From positions 38,578 to 102,577 of the forward strand of contig CAKZHE010000099.1 of NCBI GenBank assembly GCA_936920195.1: DNA of 64,000 nt, read 5' to 3'. Shown piece by piece: positions 1 to 8,721 of this stretch (position 1 is its first letter; every line of letters begins with the position of its first letter). A program made the translations under genes and the position numbers. This stretch comes from an uncultured cyanobacterium (lineage in GTDB: Bacteria > Cyanobacteriota > Cyanobacteriia > Cyanobacteriales > FACHB-T130). The notes under the pieces were generated by a model that did not search any database, was not told where the DNA came from, and worked only from the letters and a program-made list of their open reading frames with translations.

Positions 1-501
1 ATTATCGTTGATTTTGAATTTGGTTTTTATTTCTGGCTTTACTATCTTAGCTGGTTGAACGGGTGTCTGAGGAGTTGCAGTTTTAGACTTGGCTTTAGTT
101 ACCTTTTGGACTGACTGCTTCTCTGCATCATCCAATCCATCCTTGCACTGCCGATTTTTAGCGATGCAAGTCCCTTTGCAAGGAGTTCCTTTGGTACAGT
201 TTTTAGTCTTACTAGCAGCAAAGTCAATGTCAATCTCAGCGAGTTCAACATCTTCACCATTGACCAAGCCATAGCTAACATCGTTCTGGGTGATGGTAAA
301 TTGATAGCGCTTAGTTAGCTGCTCGCTAACTTTATCTTCAAATATCCCAGTGATATTGTCCCCATCTGTTGATGCTTCGGGAATAGCTGTAATGCCATCG
401 GTGTAGCGGACTTCTAGCAGTTTCCGCAGTTCCAATAAATCTTCTGGTGAATTGATTTTTGTCCCTTCGTTAAAGTTCGGGGATTGCTCTAGTTTTTTTT
501 T
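1..501 (-). pseudogene. Third copy of shared effector module, no own start, runs off window
   Basis: The reading frame is open from the A10 run at 493-502 (minus strand) to base 1. It encodes a near copy of residues around 135-285 of the zincin protein at 839-2737, including the YTDGITAIPEA stretch and the CxKGxxCxxTCI motif. No ATG or GTG start lies in frame. The frame opens just after a stop at 508-510 and lies -1 relative to the 116-residue gene upstream, which terminates inside the A10 run. It is either the downstream part of a frameshift fusion or a decayed tandem duplicate. The remainder, including any C-terminal enzyme domain, is outside the window. Confidence 0.55.
47..467. repeat. 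Direct duplication of effector-module DNA (second copy near 1932-2350)
   Basis: Bases 47-467 match about 1932-2350 almost base for base; scattered single substitutions and one small indel near 75 are visible. Identity stops abruptly at 467/2350, where the two copies read into different upstream sequence. The other limit is near base 47. The high identity implies a recent duplication or gene conversion. Confidence 0.8.
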
Positions 502-839
502 TCTGCACTAGCGCGAAGCACATCCCCTGTCATCCCTGGAATCCCCAGGGAATATTTTTTGACCAATTCCTCCCCTTCAATGGTGAAAAGACCCCATTTT
601 TTCACTCTGGCGATCCGTTTCAGAGCGCAATCTAGATCAATGGGGACGATCCGCTCAGGATTTATTTTGTGACCAAAACAACCTGCCCCACTGGATAATT
701 CGGACTTCAATTTTAGGAAAGTACGAAGATCTCCATCAATCAGTTTTAAAGGCGCTGCCTTCAAACTTTCATCGCTTTCCAACTTGATGAGCAGAGCATC
801 ATCTATACCAGTTTCGGGAACTATTTGGTACACCAGCAT
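489..839 (-). CDS. Unknown 116-residue protein following the zincin gene
   Basis: I do not recognise this family. The start codon overlaps the stop of the zincin gene (TAATG at 837-841), so the two are translationally coupled. The protein is soluble and mixed alpha/beta, with no signal peptide or membrane segment. It terminates within an A10 tract (ASAEKKN-stop); a -1 slip there would fuse it to the downstream copy of the shared effector module. Its position directly behind a putative effector would suit a partner or immunity-like protein, but that is speculation. A head-maturation role is equally possible. Confidence 0.6.
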   Translation of the reverse strand: MLVYQIVPETGIDDALLIKLESDESLKAAPLKLIDGDLRTFLKLKSELSSGAGCFGHKINPERIVPIDLDCALKRIARVKKWGLFTIEGEELVKKYSLGIPGMTGDVLRASAEKKN

Positions 840-2737
840 TATTCTTTTCCTCCTCTAATTACACCCAGAACGTAGGCAAAATGTTGCGGGTCTTTGGCTG
901 CTAACTCTGCCATATCTTTAGCGCTATGAAACCTTTCAAAGCCAGTAGTTACAACCTCTGTGGCAATATTTTCGTCATCATCTCTTTGATATTTTTTGCC
1001 GACGTATGGATCTATGAATTTATCAGGATAGGCAATTTCATTGTCGTCAAACCCTCCGTTTTTATCCAAAACCTTTAATTTTTTAGGTTTTCCTGTGGCA
1101 CGGGATTCGATAAATGCTTGCGAATGTTCGCCAATGTCGGAATCCGCAAATTCAATATGGTGGGACAACTCGTGCATTAATGATTCCTTGTCCGCATATC
1201 TGCCAAGAAATATCTTTCTAGAATATTCACTGGTGCAAGATCTGTCATCGTCCCGGTTTTCAATAGCTGCTACATTTTCAAAGCCCTGCCCATTGGTTAG
1301 CTTAATATATTCTTTCAGGTCTTGCTCTATGTTGGGATGTTTAGCTTTTACATTTTTATCGATTTCAAGTTTGGCTATCATTTGGTCGGCTTCATCATCA
1401 GAAATAATTGAATTCCGCTTCAGCTTATCCATGAAATCTTTATGGGGTTTCTCCAATGCCTCCGTTTCTTTGTCTAATTTGGCTTTTCTTTTTTGAAATG
1501 CAGGGCTATTTTCCATTTCTGCCCTAGCTTTATCCTCAAAGTTATCGGCGATTTGTTGCATTTTCTGTTGTTGAGCCGATATTCTATTCATTATTGGCTG
1601 CACTTGCTGAGAATATTCTTGCTGGGTCATTTTCCCTGCCACAAAATCATCATGCAAAGGCTTCTGCACTGCCCTCAATTTGGCAACCTCTTGCTTGGCT
1701 GCTTGATAGGCAGGTTCAGTCCCTGCAAGTTTATGTTTGTGAAGTAAAGCTGCACTATCCAACTCCGAATTATAGTTAATCCGGGCATCCTCCAATTTCT
1801 CCCATTTTTTAAAGTGTCCTTTGGTTTGTTGCAGATATTCAGCCGCAACAACTTTACCATTGTCTATCTGCTCTTGATAATTTTTGGCCTTTTGAGAACG
1901 AGCGGTGTTAGTAGCTGGTTGAACAGGTGGTTGAGTAGCTGGTTGAACGGGTGTCTGAGCAGTTTTAGACTTGGCTTTAGTTATCTTTTGGACTGACTGC
2001 TTTTCTGCATCACCCAATCCATCCTTACACTGCCGATTTTTAGCGATGCAAGTCCCTTTGCAAGGAGTTCCTTTGGTGCAGTTTTTAGCCTTCCCAGCGG
2101 CAAAGTCAATGTCAATCTCAGCGAGTTCAACATCTTCGCCATTGACCAAGCCATAGCTAACATCGTTCTGGGTGATGGTGAATTGATAGCGCTTGGTCAG
2201 CTGCTCGCTAACTTTATCTTCAAATATCCCCGTGATATTGTCCCCATCTGTTGATGCTTCGGGAATAGCTGTAATGCCATCGGTGTAGCGGACTTCTAGC
2301 AGTTTCCGCAGTTCCAATAAATCTTCTGGCGAATTGATTTTTGTCCCTATCGCCTGCGGCGACGCTGCGCTATCGGCAAACTCTTCCGCAGTCTCAGTTT
2401 CCTGGATTATTTCAAAACGTCCTGCTGCTTCAGCAACCACCAAAGCTTTTCCCATCAAAGTTGTAAAATCTTGGGGAGATAAAGCAGGATAAAGATTAAA
2501 GAGTTGTTCGCGAAATTCCTCAAAACTGCCTGCTTCTTCCAGTAGGTCTTCCACAGGTTTAAGCCAACTAGCCATTAACTGGGGCGTTTGGTTTATTGCC
2601 TTTTCAATGTAAGAATTTATGGACTCTCCTTCTGCAAATTGGAATGAGCTAGGCAATTTGGCTAACTCAGCACCAGGGGCAATCAAGAGTCCCCCTATTT
2701 CATCTTCTAGGTCGGCTAATTCTTCTAAAAGTGACAT
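839..2737 (-). CDS. Multidomain phage protein: DUF935-C-like domain, Cys module, coiled coil, C-terminal zinc peptidase
   Basis: Residues 1-110 resemble the helical C-terminal portion of Mu gp29-type portal proteins (pattern ending in ALVVAEAAGRFEI). Residues about 135-270 hold the module shared with its neighbours (YTDGITAIPEA, then CTKGTPCKGTCI). A Pro/Gln-rich linker near 270-300 follows, then a long charged helical region to about 450. The C-terminus is a gluzincin-like peptidase: HELSHH at residues 522-527 and a candidate third ligand, E594, in NIATEVV. This layout resembles the 'polyvalent' phage proteins, thought to travel with the head and act on the newly infected cell. The gene follows the pyrophosphatase/GNAT gene by 3 bp. 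Substrate unknown. The zincin call is solid by motif; delivery with the virion is inference. Confidence 0.72.
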   Translation of the reverse strand: MSLLEELADLEDEIGGLLIAPGAELAKLPSSFQFAEGESINSYIEKAINQTPQLMASWLKPVEDLLEEAGSFEEFREQLFNLYPALSPQDFTTLMGKALVVAEAAGRFEIIQETETAEEFADSAASPQAIGTKINSPEDLLELRKLLEVRYTDGITAIPEASTDGDNITGIFEDKVSEQLTKRYQFTITQNDVSYGLVNGEDVELAEIDIDFAAGKAKNCTKGTPCKGTCIAKNRQCKDGLGDAEKQSVQKITKAKSKTAQTPVQPATQPPVQPATNTARSQKAKNYQEQIDNGKVVAAEYLQQTKGHFKKWEKLEDARINYNSELDSAALLHKHKLAGTEPAYQAAKQEVAKLRAVQKPLHDDFVAGKMTQQEYSQQVQPIMNRISAQQQKMQQIADNFEDKARAEMENSPAFQKRKAKLDKETEALEKPHKDFMDKLKRNSIISDDEADQMIAKLEIDKNVKAKHPNIEQDLKEYIKLTNGQGFENVAAIENRDDDRSCTSEYSRKIFLGRYADKESLMHELSHHIEFADSDIGEHSQAFIESRATGKPKKLKVLDKNGGFDDNEIAYPDKFIDPYVGKKYQRDDDENIATEVVTTGFERFHSAKDMAELAAKDPQHFAYVLGVIRGGKE

Positions 2738-2740
2738 TTT

Positions 2741-4315
2741 TTAATCTCCTATGTTTTTAATGAAATTAGTGGCATCGCTAGGGGAGAGTTCGTAAACTTT
2801 GCAGCCCCCCCATTGTTCTGTTCCTATTACTTTAAAACCAATTTTTTCATAGAATTTTTCAGATCCAGGAAGGGCAACTAACCTAACCCTGCCTCCATAG
2901 CCTTTTTTCTGACTTTCTTTGACAACTTCAGCAATCATTCTAGTCCCAGCACCCTTTACTTTGTTTGGCGCATTAGCTCCAGGAAGGTTATAAGGTGATG
3001 TTGCCAAATACTCGATTTCTAAATGCTTTTCATCTTTATGCCCTGATAAATATTCTAGGTCGTAATTATCATTTTTCTTGGTTCTATTTTTAACACTAGC
3101 TACAGCTTGAATATTGCCATTGCTGTCTTGAACTGCTCTTTTTTTAAAGTCATCTTCCGCCGTCATTGCATTGAGAACCCAGCGATTATCGATCAATGCT
3201 CCTTCTTCCGGCGTAACACTTTTTCCACGCATTTGTTTATCGTCTAATTCTTCAGTGCCGAGATTCCCGTTGTGAGCATCTTCCCATTCATAAAGCGTAT
3301 CTTGAATTTTCTCAAGGCCAGTTGGCGATCTGCCAGAAACAACCGTCATCGGCGGGACTGTTTTAGTCGGCGTTGTAGTTGTATTGGTTGACTTAGCCGC
3401 AGTAGCAGCCTTTTTGGTTGCTGCCTTTGTAGTGGGTGTGCCATTGATTCGACATATTTTCTTATTTGAAATACAAGTATTGCCGCAAGATATGCCTTTT
3501 TTACATTGCTTGGGTTTCACTCCAGCAAAGTCTAGAAATTCTTCTTCCCAGTCGCTTTCCGTGAAGTTTTGTAGGGCTTCTGGATTAATTATTTGATAGG
3601 CAATATCGCCATCGGAGGAAATTTCAAAGCTGAGGCGTTTGCTAACTTTTGGGGTAACTTGATCGACAAAAATTCCAGAGAAACTGTCATCGTCGTGTAA
3701 GTAAGCTTCTGGAATTGAACTAATCCCGTCTTTGTAGGCGGTTTCCAGGATGGCTTTTAGTTGGAGAAGTGTTGCTCGGTCGGTAATGCGATTTTTACTT
3801 TCTGCAAAGTCTGCTTTTTTAAAGGGTAGTAAATCGCTGATATTGACTGCCACGATGCCACCAAAAAACTCGCTGGGCATTTCTTTGAGGTAGGCTGCGC
3901 GAGCCGCATCAATATCGGTATAGCCGAGCATAAATTTGTATTCATCAAAGTCGCCATCGTCAGCGGACATTTGAGAAATTCGGAAAAGTTGGTTACTGCC
4001 TGCCCCATCTAGGGTTTCTCTGGAGATGTAGCAGTCCAAGGCTTCGCCATCGGCTCCAATGTGGCGGCGGATATGTCCGTACCCAGATCTAAGTTTTTTG
4101 GAGTTCCGACGACCAGGAAAGCGGACTTGCCCTGGCAGGTATTCCACTCCAATATCTAGCCCTTGCCATTTCAGCACTCGGTCAATGATTGCGCCAAAGT
4201 CGAGGGTGTTAGCAATCGTTTTTTCTGCCCAAAGTTCGGCAGTGCTATCGCTAAAATCCAACGGGCGGTTGAGTCTATAAATTTGAACTAATTTTTTGAC
4301 TAATTCCAGTTTCAT
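2741..4315 (-). CDS. Multidomain phage protein: pyrophosphatase-like domain, Cys module, C-terminal GNAT
   Basis: The start is taken at the ATG at 4315, 2 bp after the portal stop; an upstream in-frame ATG at 4387 would overlap the portal. Residues about 50-100 carry a phage InPase-like signature (EYLPGQVRFPGR, then YGHIRRHIGADGEALDCYI), as in head-associated polyvalent proteins. Residues about 185-310 are the shared module (YKDGISSIPEA, CKKGISCGNTCI). A Thr/Ala/Lys-rich linker follows. The last 130 or so residues look like a GNAT acetyltransferase: an acetyl-CoA-loop-like VKGAGTRM and a closing FYEKIGFKVIG. Domain types rest on motif reading; targets are unknown. The gene sits exactly between portal and zincin genes, where Mu-type phages carry gp30/MuF-type proteins. 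Confidence 0.7.
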   Translation of the reverse strand: MKLELVKKLVQIYRLNRPLDFSDSTAELWAEKTIANTLDFGAIIDRVLKWQGLDIGVEYLPGQVRFPGRRNSKKLRSGYGHIRRHIGADGEALDCYISRETLDGAGSNQLFRISQMSADDGDFDEYKFMLGYTDIDAARAAYLKEMPSEFFGGIVAVNISDLLPFKKADFAESKNRITDRATLLQLKAILETAYKDGISSIPEAYLHDDDSFSGIFVDQVTPKVSKRLSFEISSDGDIAYQIINPEALQNFTESDWEEEFLDFAGVKPKQCKKGISCGNTCISNKKICRINGTPTTKAATKKAATAAKSTNTTTTPTKTVPPMTVVSGRSPTGLEKIQDTLYEWEDAHNGNLGTEELDDKQMRGKSVTPEEGALIDNRWVLNAMTAEDDFKKRAVQDSNGNIQAVASVKNRTKKNDNYDLEYLSGHKDEKHLEIEYLATSPYNLPGANAPNKVKGAGTRMIAEVVKESQKKGYGGRVRLVALPGSEKFYEKIGFKVIGTEQWGGCKVYELSPSDATNFIKNIGD

Positions 4316-4317
4316 AA

Positions 4318-5760
4318 TTAACTTAAACTCAATATCCGAGTGCAAATACCATTCATTTCTGCGAAGGATACCTGGGGGGCAACCCATTCCAAAAAGGCGA
4401 TCGCATCAATTTCCTCCTCCATCTCCGGCGGCGTTTCTTCTGGGGGTGGTTGTTCAACCTCTGGGGCTTGATCTGCGGGTTGTTCTGGAGCAGCAGCGCC
4501 ACTATTTTTCAGGAATTCTTCATCACTGGTTGCGCCATCCCCTTCGGCCTGCTCTGCGACTTCGTAATGGTCGCCATAAATTTCGGCGATCGCTTCTTTT
4601 TTGAGCTTCCACCCCATGTCAAATAGCGTCTTATCCCGATTGGCTCTGGCGTTTAAATCTTCTACCTCGTCAAACTTGCGCCATATCTGCGGCGGCTTGG
4701 CTTCGGGCAGATTCAATTCGGCAATCCAGCGGCACAAAGTTCGATTTAGCGTTCCTGATAGTAAATCAGCATCCGCTTTGACTAAATCTTGGCGAACATC
4801 GTTGTGGGTTTGGGAAGCGGCATAACTCCCGCGATCGCCAACTTGAGTGGTCAAAGTCTGCCCTAAAACTGCTTTGCTGATTTCGGCATCCATATAGGTA
4901 GCCAAGGATTCGTAGCAGCTGATGGAACCGCTGCGACTGGCTTCCAAAAGCTCAATAATCATCCCTTCCGGGATAATTACCCCGGCATCATGGGCGATCG
5001 CATCCAAGGCATCTAGCAGCGTCCTTTTCTGCTCCTGGGATGCTCCATTGGGATATTTCCCCACAGCGGTAGGGCTGGCAAATTTGTCAACAAATGCCAG
5101 CCAATACTTGATATCCTGGCGCTTGAAAAATACTGGGAACCAGAGCGATCGCCCCAAACCAATCCCAAAGGGATTACCATCTTTTGAGCCGAAAGAATGA
5201 CAGATGAACTTGCGGGGATACTTCGCCAGCGATTCCCCGTTGTAGATATTTTCAGGGGTCAGCAACCGCAACTCATAGCCATCTTCGCCCAGTCCGAAGG
5301 TAAAGCGCTGCTGGTTTTTCGGGCGAATTTCAGTGGCGACAAATTCCTTGCCGTCTTGCCCCCACATAATTTCAGCAATAGCATTGCCTTTCAGCAGGGC
5401 ATCCAATAAGTTTAAGCAGGCAAAATCAAAATCCCAAGCAACAATTTGCTGCGATGCACAGCCCAAGTTTTTAAGTTGGTCTGTCACCATGTCTGCTGCT
5501 TTTTGGTCGATAGCGTCGTCTCCCCCGGCTTTAACCTCCCATTCCTTGCCAATTACTGCTAATTGGCGAGTATTCAAAACAGAGGAGCAATGACCATCTT
5601 TCAGCAAGTTGTCGTAAAGTGCATATTGCCCCTGTCCTCGGTTTCGCAACACTTCATCGGGTTGCATAGCCAAGGCTCCATCACCCCAAACGAACTGAGT
5701 GATGTCCCGCTTGATGCTGGCTATTTCTTCAAGAAAAGCTTTAGGTGCAGGCAAGGGCAA
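4318..5760 (-). CDS. Phage portal protein, Mu gp29 type (DUF935)
   Basis: A 480-residue protein with the typical gp29/DUF935 progression: LNTRQLAVIGKEWEV near residues 65-80, an FDFACLNLLDALLKGNAIAEIMW block, RPKNQQRF, GNPFGIGLGRSLWFPVFFKR, then the QVGDRGSYAASQTHNDVRQDLVKAD stretch and the LNRTLCRWIAELN helix. It forms the ring at the head vertex through which DNA is packaged and ejected. The C-terminus is acidic and Pro-rich, and seems to lack the usual helical last domain; a similar domain appears instead at the start of the zincin protein. The gene lies downstream of the terminase genes, separated by an opposite-strand sigma-factor gene, which is unusual. Confidence 0.92.
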   Translation of the reverse strand: MPLPAPKAFLEEIASIKRDITQFVWGDGALAMQPDEVLRNRGQGQYALYDNLLKDGHCSSVLNTRQLAVIGKEWEVKAGGDDAIDQKAADMVTDQLKNLGCASQQIVAWDFDFACLNLLDALLKGNAIAEIMWGQDGKEFVATEIRPKNQQRFTFGLGEDGYELRLLTPENIYNGESLAKYPRKFICHSFGSKDGNPFGIGLGRSLWFPVFFKRQDIKYWLAFVDKFASPTAVGKYPNGASQEQKRTLLDALDAIAHDAGVIIPEGMIIELLEASRSGSISCYESLATYMDAEISKAVLGQTLTTQVGDRGSYAASQTHNDVRQDLVKADADLLSGTLNRTLCRWIAELNLPEAKPPQIWRKFDEVEDLNARANRDKTLFDMGWKLKKEAIAEIYGDHYEVAEQAEGDGATSDEEFLKNSGAAAPEQPADQAPEVEQPPPEETPPEMEEEIDAIAFLEWVAPQVSFAEMNGICTRILSLS

Positions 5761-5780
5761 TTGGTGAAAGCTACTGCTGC

Positions 5781-5874
5781 TAGGGTTCCCTTGCTGTTCG
5801 TAGTTGGGCTTTAGCCCTGTCCGGAAGGGCTAAAGCCCAACTACAAACCAGAGGCAAATCCGCAGGGAACCCTA
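5781..5874. repeat. Nested palindromic repeat upstream of portal gene
   Basis: An 18-bp perfect inverted repeat (5801-5818 / 5826-5843, core TTGGGCTTTAGCCCT, 7-nt loop) sits inside a second inverted repeat, TAGGGTTCCC / GGGAACCCTA (5781-5790 / 5865-5874). The outer arms recur as a compact hairpin at 8722-8744. It is probably a mobile palindromic cyanobacterial repeat; it could also fold as a bidirectional transcript end between the portal and sigma genes. Confidence 0.7.
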
Positions 5875-5898
5875 CCAATTAGAAACGCGATAAATTCT

Positions 5899-6534
5899 AT
5901 GCCAGCTAGCCGAAATAAATTAATTACAGAAAATCTTGGTCTTGTTTACGATGCCGCCCACAAATGTCGCAAGCGCACCCATGCCGAACTGGACGATCTC
6001 ATTCAGGCTGGGTGCATAGGATTGATTAAAGCTAGTGATCGCTTCGATGCCACCAAAGGCTATAAATTCAGTTCTTTCGCTATGCCCTATATTCGCGGCA
6101 CAATCATGCAGTTTCTGCGAGATAAAGTCGGGTTGGTGCGGCTCCCCAGGGGCTTGCAAGAATTAGTTTCTGAACATCGCAAAATCCGCGACGATCTTGC
6201 CAAAGCACTTGGTCGGTTTCCCACCGTTGCCGAAGTTGCCGCAGCAATCAAAGTTTCACCCGCCAAAGTTCGAGAAGCTGAAACCGCCTATTTAAATTAT
6301 CGCTATCCGAAAAGTCTGGATATCCCCGCCGACTCAGGGGAAGAAGAAACTTTGCTAGACTTACTCCCCGCCGAAAATCAAGGACAATTACCAGATAATA
6401 ATATTGAATCTTTAATTGAAAAATTAGCTGGAAATAATTTTGAACCCAGTCGGGAAAAAATAGTTAATCTCGCTCGCCGCGTAACCAATTTTCAAAGAAA
6501 TTACGCTCATCATCCGACAACCATTGTTTGCTAA
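5899..6534 (+). CDS. Truncated sigma-70 family factor (regions 2 and 3, no region 4)
   Basis: Residues about 10-85 match sigma region 2 (LDDLIQAGCIGLIKASDRFD, KFSSFAMPYIRGTIMQFLRD). Residues about 90-145 match region 3 (LPRGLQELVSEHRKIRDDLA, PTVAEVAAAIKVSPAKV). The overall type is the cyanobacterial SigB/F-like group. After a short DSGEEETLLDLLP stretch the usual region 4 helix-turn-helix, which contacts the -35 box, is missing; the last 40 residues are unrelated and overlap an antisense ORF. The gene points opposite to the head-gene operon around it. It may be a recruited regulator acting only at the -10 element, an anti-sigma decoy, or a decaying host-gene fragment. Confidence 0.75.
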   Translation: MPASRNKLITENLGLVYDAAHKCRKRTHAELDDLIQAGCIGLIKASDRFDATKGYKFSSFAMPYIRGTIMQFLRDKVGLVRLPRGLQELVSEHRKIRDDLAKALGRFPTVAEVAAAIKVSPAKVREAETAYLNYRYPKSLDIPADSGEEETLLDLLPAENQGQLPDNNIESLIEKLAGNNFEPSREKIVNLARRVTNFQRNYAHHPTTIVC

Positions 6535-6673
6535 TCTTCCAGATTCTCCTAACTTCAGTGCCATTCAAAGAACCCAGATACTGACAATATTCTTTCAGCA
6601 ACAAATCACTATCTTCCAAAGCGCATAGAATCAGCGCTGCCAAAGTAATCGCGCTCCAATCGATCGTGGTCAT
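6464..6673 (-). CDS. Small unknown protein after terminase
   Basis: A 69-residue ORF starting inside the 3' end of the terminase gene (65-bp overlap) and running antisense to the tail of the sigma-like gene. The sequence is helical, rich in Trp and acidic residues (KQWLSDDERNFFENWL). No family recognised. Overlap with the upstream gene and the same direction support it as part of the head operon, but the overlap with the sigma gene on the other strand means one of the two ends may be spurious. Confidence 0.4.
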   Translation of the reverse strand: MTTIDWSAITLAALILCALEDSDLLLKEYCQYLGSLNGTEVRRIWKISKQWLSDDERNFFENWLRGERD

Positions 6674-8183
6674 AATCCGTTGAATAATGATTAAGTTGGT
6701 AAGCTAACCTAGTTGCCCCGACCGACTCAAATTCAATTGGGATCGGCTCTTGCTCCGAGGCAAACCAAAATAAACAACAGGCGATCGCGCCATCTCCGTG
6801 CCGTTGCTCTCCATCGCTCCCCTTCTTCCGCTTGCCCTCTGGCACTTTCGGCACGCCGCTAATGCTAACAACTTGCCTGTGGTCTTGCAACAGATCCGCT
6901 GATGCCGGGAGTTCAATTTTCCGATCTTCCAGTCCCGATTTGTACTTGGGCATCCATTCTGAATACCACTGGTTTGTCAGTTGGATTTGATGCACTCTGC
7001 CAAATCCATATTTTTGGGCAGCAACTTCTGCCAAATATTGTCCATTACCTCTCGCATCATGCGCCCCGATCTGGAATCTTGGCAAGCGGTCAACTACGTA
7101 AAACAAAATTTGTTTCTGCTGTTCAAAAGGGATATTACGGAGTTCCAGCGCAAAAGCTGAACGCCGCACCAAATTTGGCAACTCTTGACCTACCAACAAG
7201 TAACTCAAATCCCCCAATCTGCCAAAATCCATCCCATAGAAGCTGTTAAGGTTTGGATTCAGTTTGTAGATCAACGGCTCAACTTCTGCCTGCAACCAAT
7301 CTGCCACCTGGTTGTGCCGCACCTGTTCCGACAGCAAGGCAAAGTCATCGGGCAATTTCAGTCGCAGAACTGGAATATCCGACCTCATACAATTTTCTAC
7401 CAAAATCCGGGGGAAATAAATGCCGCCGCTGCTACTGGGGATGCAGTTCAATTCCTCATCGGCATCATCACCAAATTCTTCCAGGACCTGATTTTTCCAC
7501 TCGGTTTCCCCTTCGGAAGTCCAGGATTTACCATTAACCAGACAGATGCGCCTGTAGAGTCCCTGGGTCAGCGCATCCTCAAACGTGGTGAAATGTCGGG
7601 AGTAGGGCAGCTTGCCAGCTAAAACGTCTTTTTCCAAATCGTAATAGGCGTTGTCAATGCCGTTGTAGGTAGTGACGATGTTAATTCGGCTCCCCCAAAT
7701 TCGCAGGGCTTTAGCAGCCTTCAAAAGCCCATTCAGGTCATCATGGAATGCCGCCTCGTCGATGACTACCCGCCCTTGGCGCGATCGCAGATTTCGGGGA
7801 CTGCTGGAAAGAGCCTCAATCTTGAATCCGCTGTTGAAATGCAGTCGGAAAACCAGGATCGATTTTTCCTCATCCCCATCTCGGAATATTTCCTCATCCT
7901 CTTCAATTGCCGATGCTGCCAGTTGATAAGCCTTTGCCCAGTCCGCTGCATCTTGGATAAAGCCCCTGGTCATATCTTTCTCATAGCCGATGTAGAAGCT
8001 GTTTTCGCCTTTCGCTTCGGCAGCAGCTAGAGCGCAGTCCCCAGCTTCACACCAGGAAGCGCCAATGCGTCGGCTTTTTGTCCACATTTTTACGCCAGAT
8101 TTGTCCCGCAGCCAATTCTGTTGATAGGGAAGCAAAAGCTTGGGGACATCTTCAGGCGGCAGTTTCAGGGCGACTAAACTCAT
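6609..8183 (-). CDS. Terminase large subunit, Mu gp28 type
   Basis: A 524-residue packaging motor. The ATPase half shows a Walker-A-like KSRRIGAS near residue 37, Walker B VVIDEAAFHDD near 140 and the coupling stretch NIVTTYNG. The nuclease half starts at FYGMDFGRLGD near 315, with a second acidic patch in HDARGNGQYLAEVA near 375. It cuts and translocates phage DNA into the head through the portal. Its start overlaps the end of the small-subunit gene by 4 bp (ATGA), as usual for the gp27-gp28 pair. Confidence 0.93.
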   Translation of the reverse strand: MSLVALKLPPEDVPKLLLPYQQNWLRDKSGVKMWTKSRRIGASWCEAGDCALAAAEAKGENSFYIGYEKDMTRGFIQDAADWAKAYQLAASAIEEDEEIFRDGDEEKSILVFRLHFNSGFKIEALSSSPRNLRSRQGRVVIDEAAFHDDLNGLLKAAKALRIWGSRINIVTTYNGIDNAYYDLEKDVLAGKLPYSRHFTTFEDALTQGLYRRICLVNGKSWTSEGETEWKNQVLEEFGDDADEELNCIPSSSGGIYFPRILVENCMRSDIPVLRLKLPDDFALLSEQVRHNQVADWLQAEVEPLIYKLNPNLNSFYGMDFGRLGDLSYLLVGQELPNLVRRSAFALELRNIPFEQQKQILFYVVDRLPRFQIGAHDARGNGQYLAEVAAQKYGFGRVHQIQLTNQWYSEWMPKYKSGLEDRKIELPASADLLQDHRQVVSISGVPKVPEGKRKKGSDGEQRHGDGAIACCLFWFASEQEPIPIEFESVGATRLAYQLNHYSTDYDHDRLERDYFGSADSMRFGR

Positions 8184-8698
8184 TCGACAATCCCCAAAAT
8201 CTGGGCGCGGATTGCTGCCGCTGTCTCCGGCGATAGCCCCTCCCGCTGGACTGTTTTTTCGACTTCTTCAGCGGCAACCTTGGCTTTTTGACGCACCTCG
8301 GACTGGTATTTTTTGACTGTAACTGAACTGCGATTGAGATCGGCGATCGCTCTCACCAAAGCCGGGAAAGAAACATCTTCCACCTGATCCATTTCCACCA
8401 GCACCCGAAAAAGCTTCTCTTGGGCAAGGCGCGTCAGCGCATCTCCCATCAGATTTTCATCATCGTGGGTAACTTCCCCAATTGCCTTAATCTGTTCGGC
8501 GACGGTTTTGAGATTGGATAATTGCTGTTCAAATTTCTGCCCGTAGCGGTGCAACGTGCTGCGAGAGATTTCAAAACCTTGTTCGCGCAGCCAGCTAGCC
8601 AATTCGGTATAGCTAGAAAAGGCATTTTGCAACAGCTTTTTATCTAGTTCCCGGCGAACATCTTCGGGTAGCAAGGAGATAGCGGATCTAGCTGGCAT
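8180..8698 (-). CDS. Terminase small subunit-like, Mu gp27 type (DUF3486)
   Basis: 172 residues. The N-terminus is typical of DUF3486: RSAISLLPEDVRRELDKKL followed by a helix-turn-helix (SYTELASWLREQGFEISRSTLHRYGQKFE) at about residues 28-58. A long coiled-coil-like tail then ends in GLSPETAAAIRAQILGI. The family supplies the DNA-recognition subunit of Mu-like terminases. The gene lies first in the late-type operon, about 240 bp below a strong leftward terminator, so a separate promoter upstream is expected; none was confidently picked out. Confidence 0.9.
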   Translation of the reverse strand: MPARSAISLLPEDVRRELDKKLLQNAFSSYTELASWLREQGFEISRSTLHRYGQKFEQQLSNLKTVAEQIKAIGEVTHDDENLMGDALTRLAQEKLFRVLVEMDQVEDVSFPALVRAIADLNRSSVTVKKYQSEVRQKAKVAAEEVEKTVQREGLSPETAAAIRAQILGIVE

Positions 8699-8721
8699 TT
8701 TTTCTTGGTAAATCTACCGTT

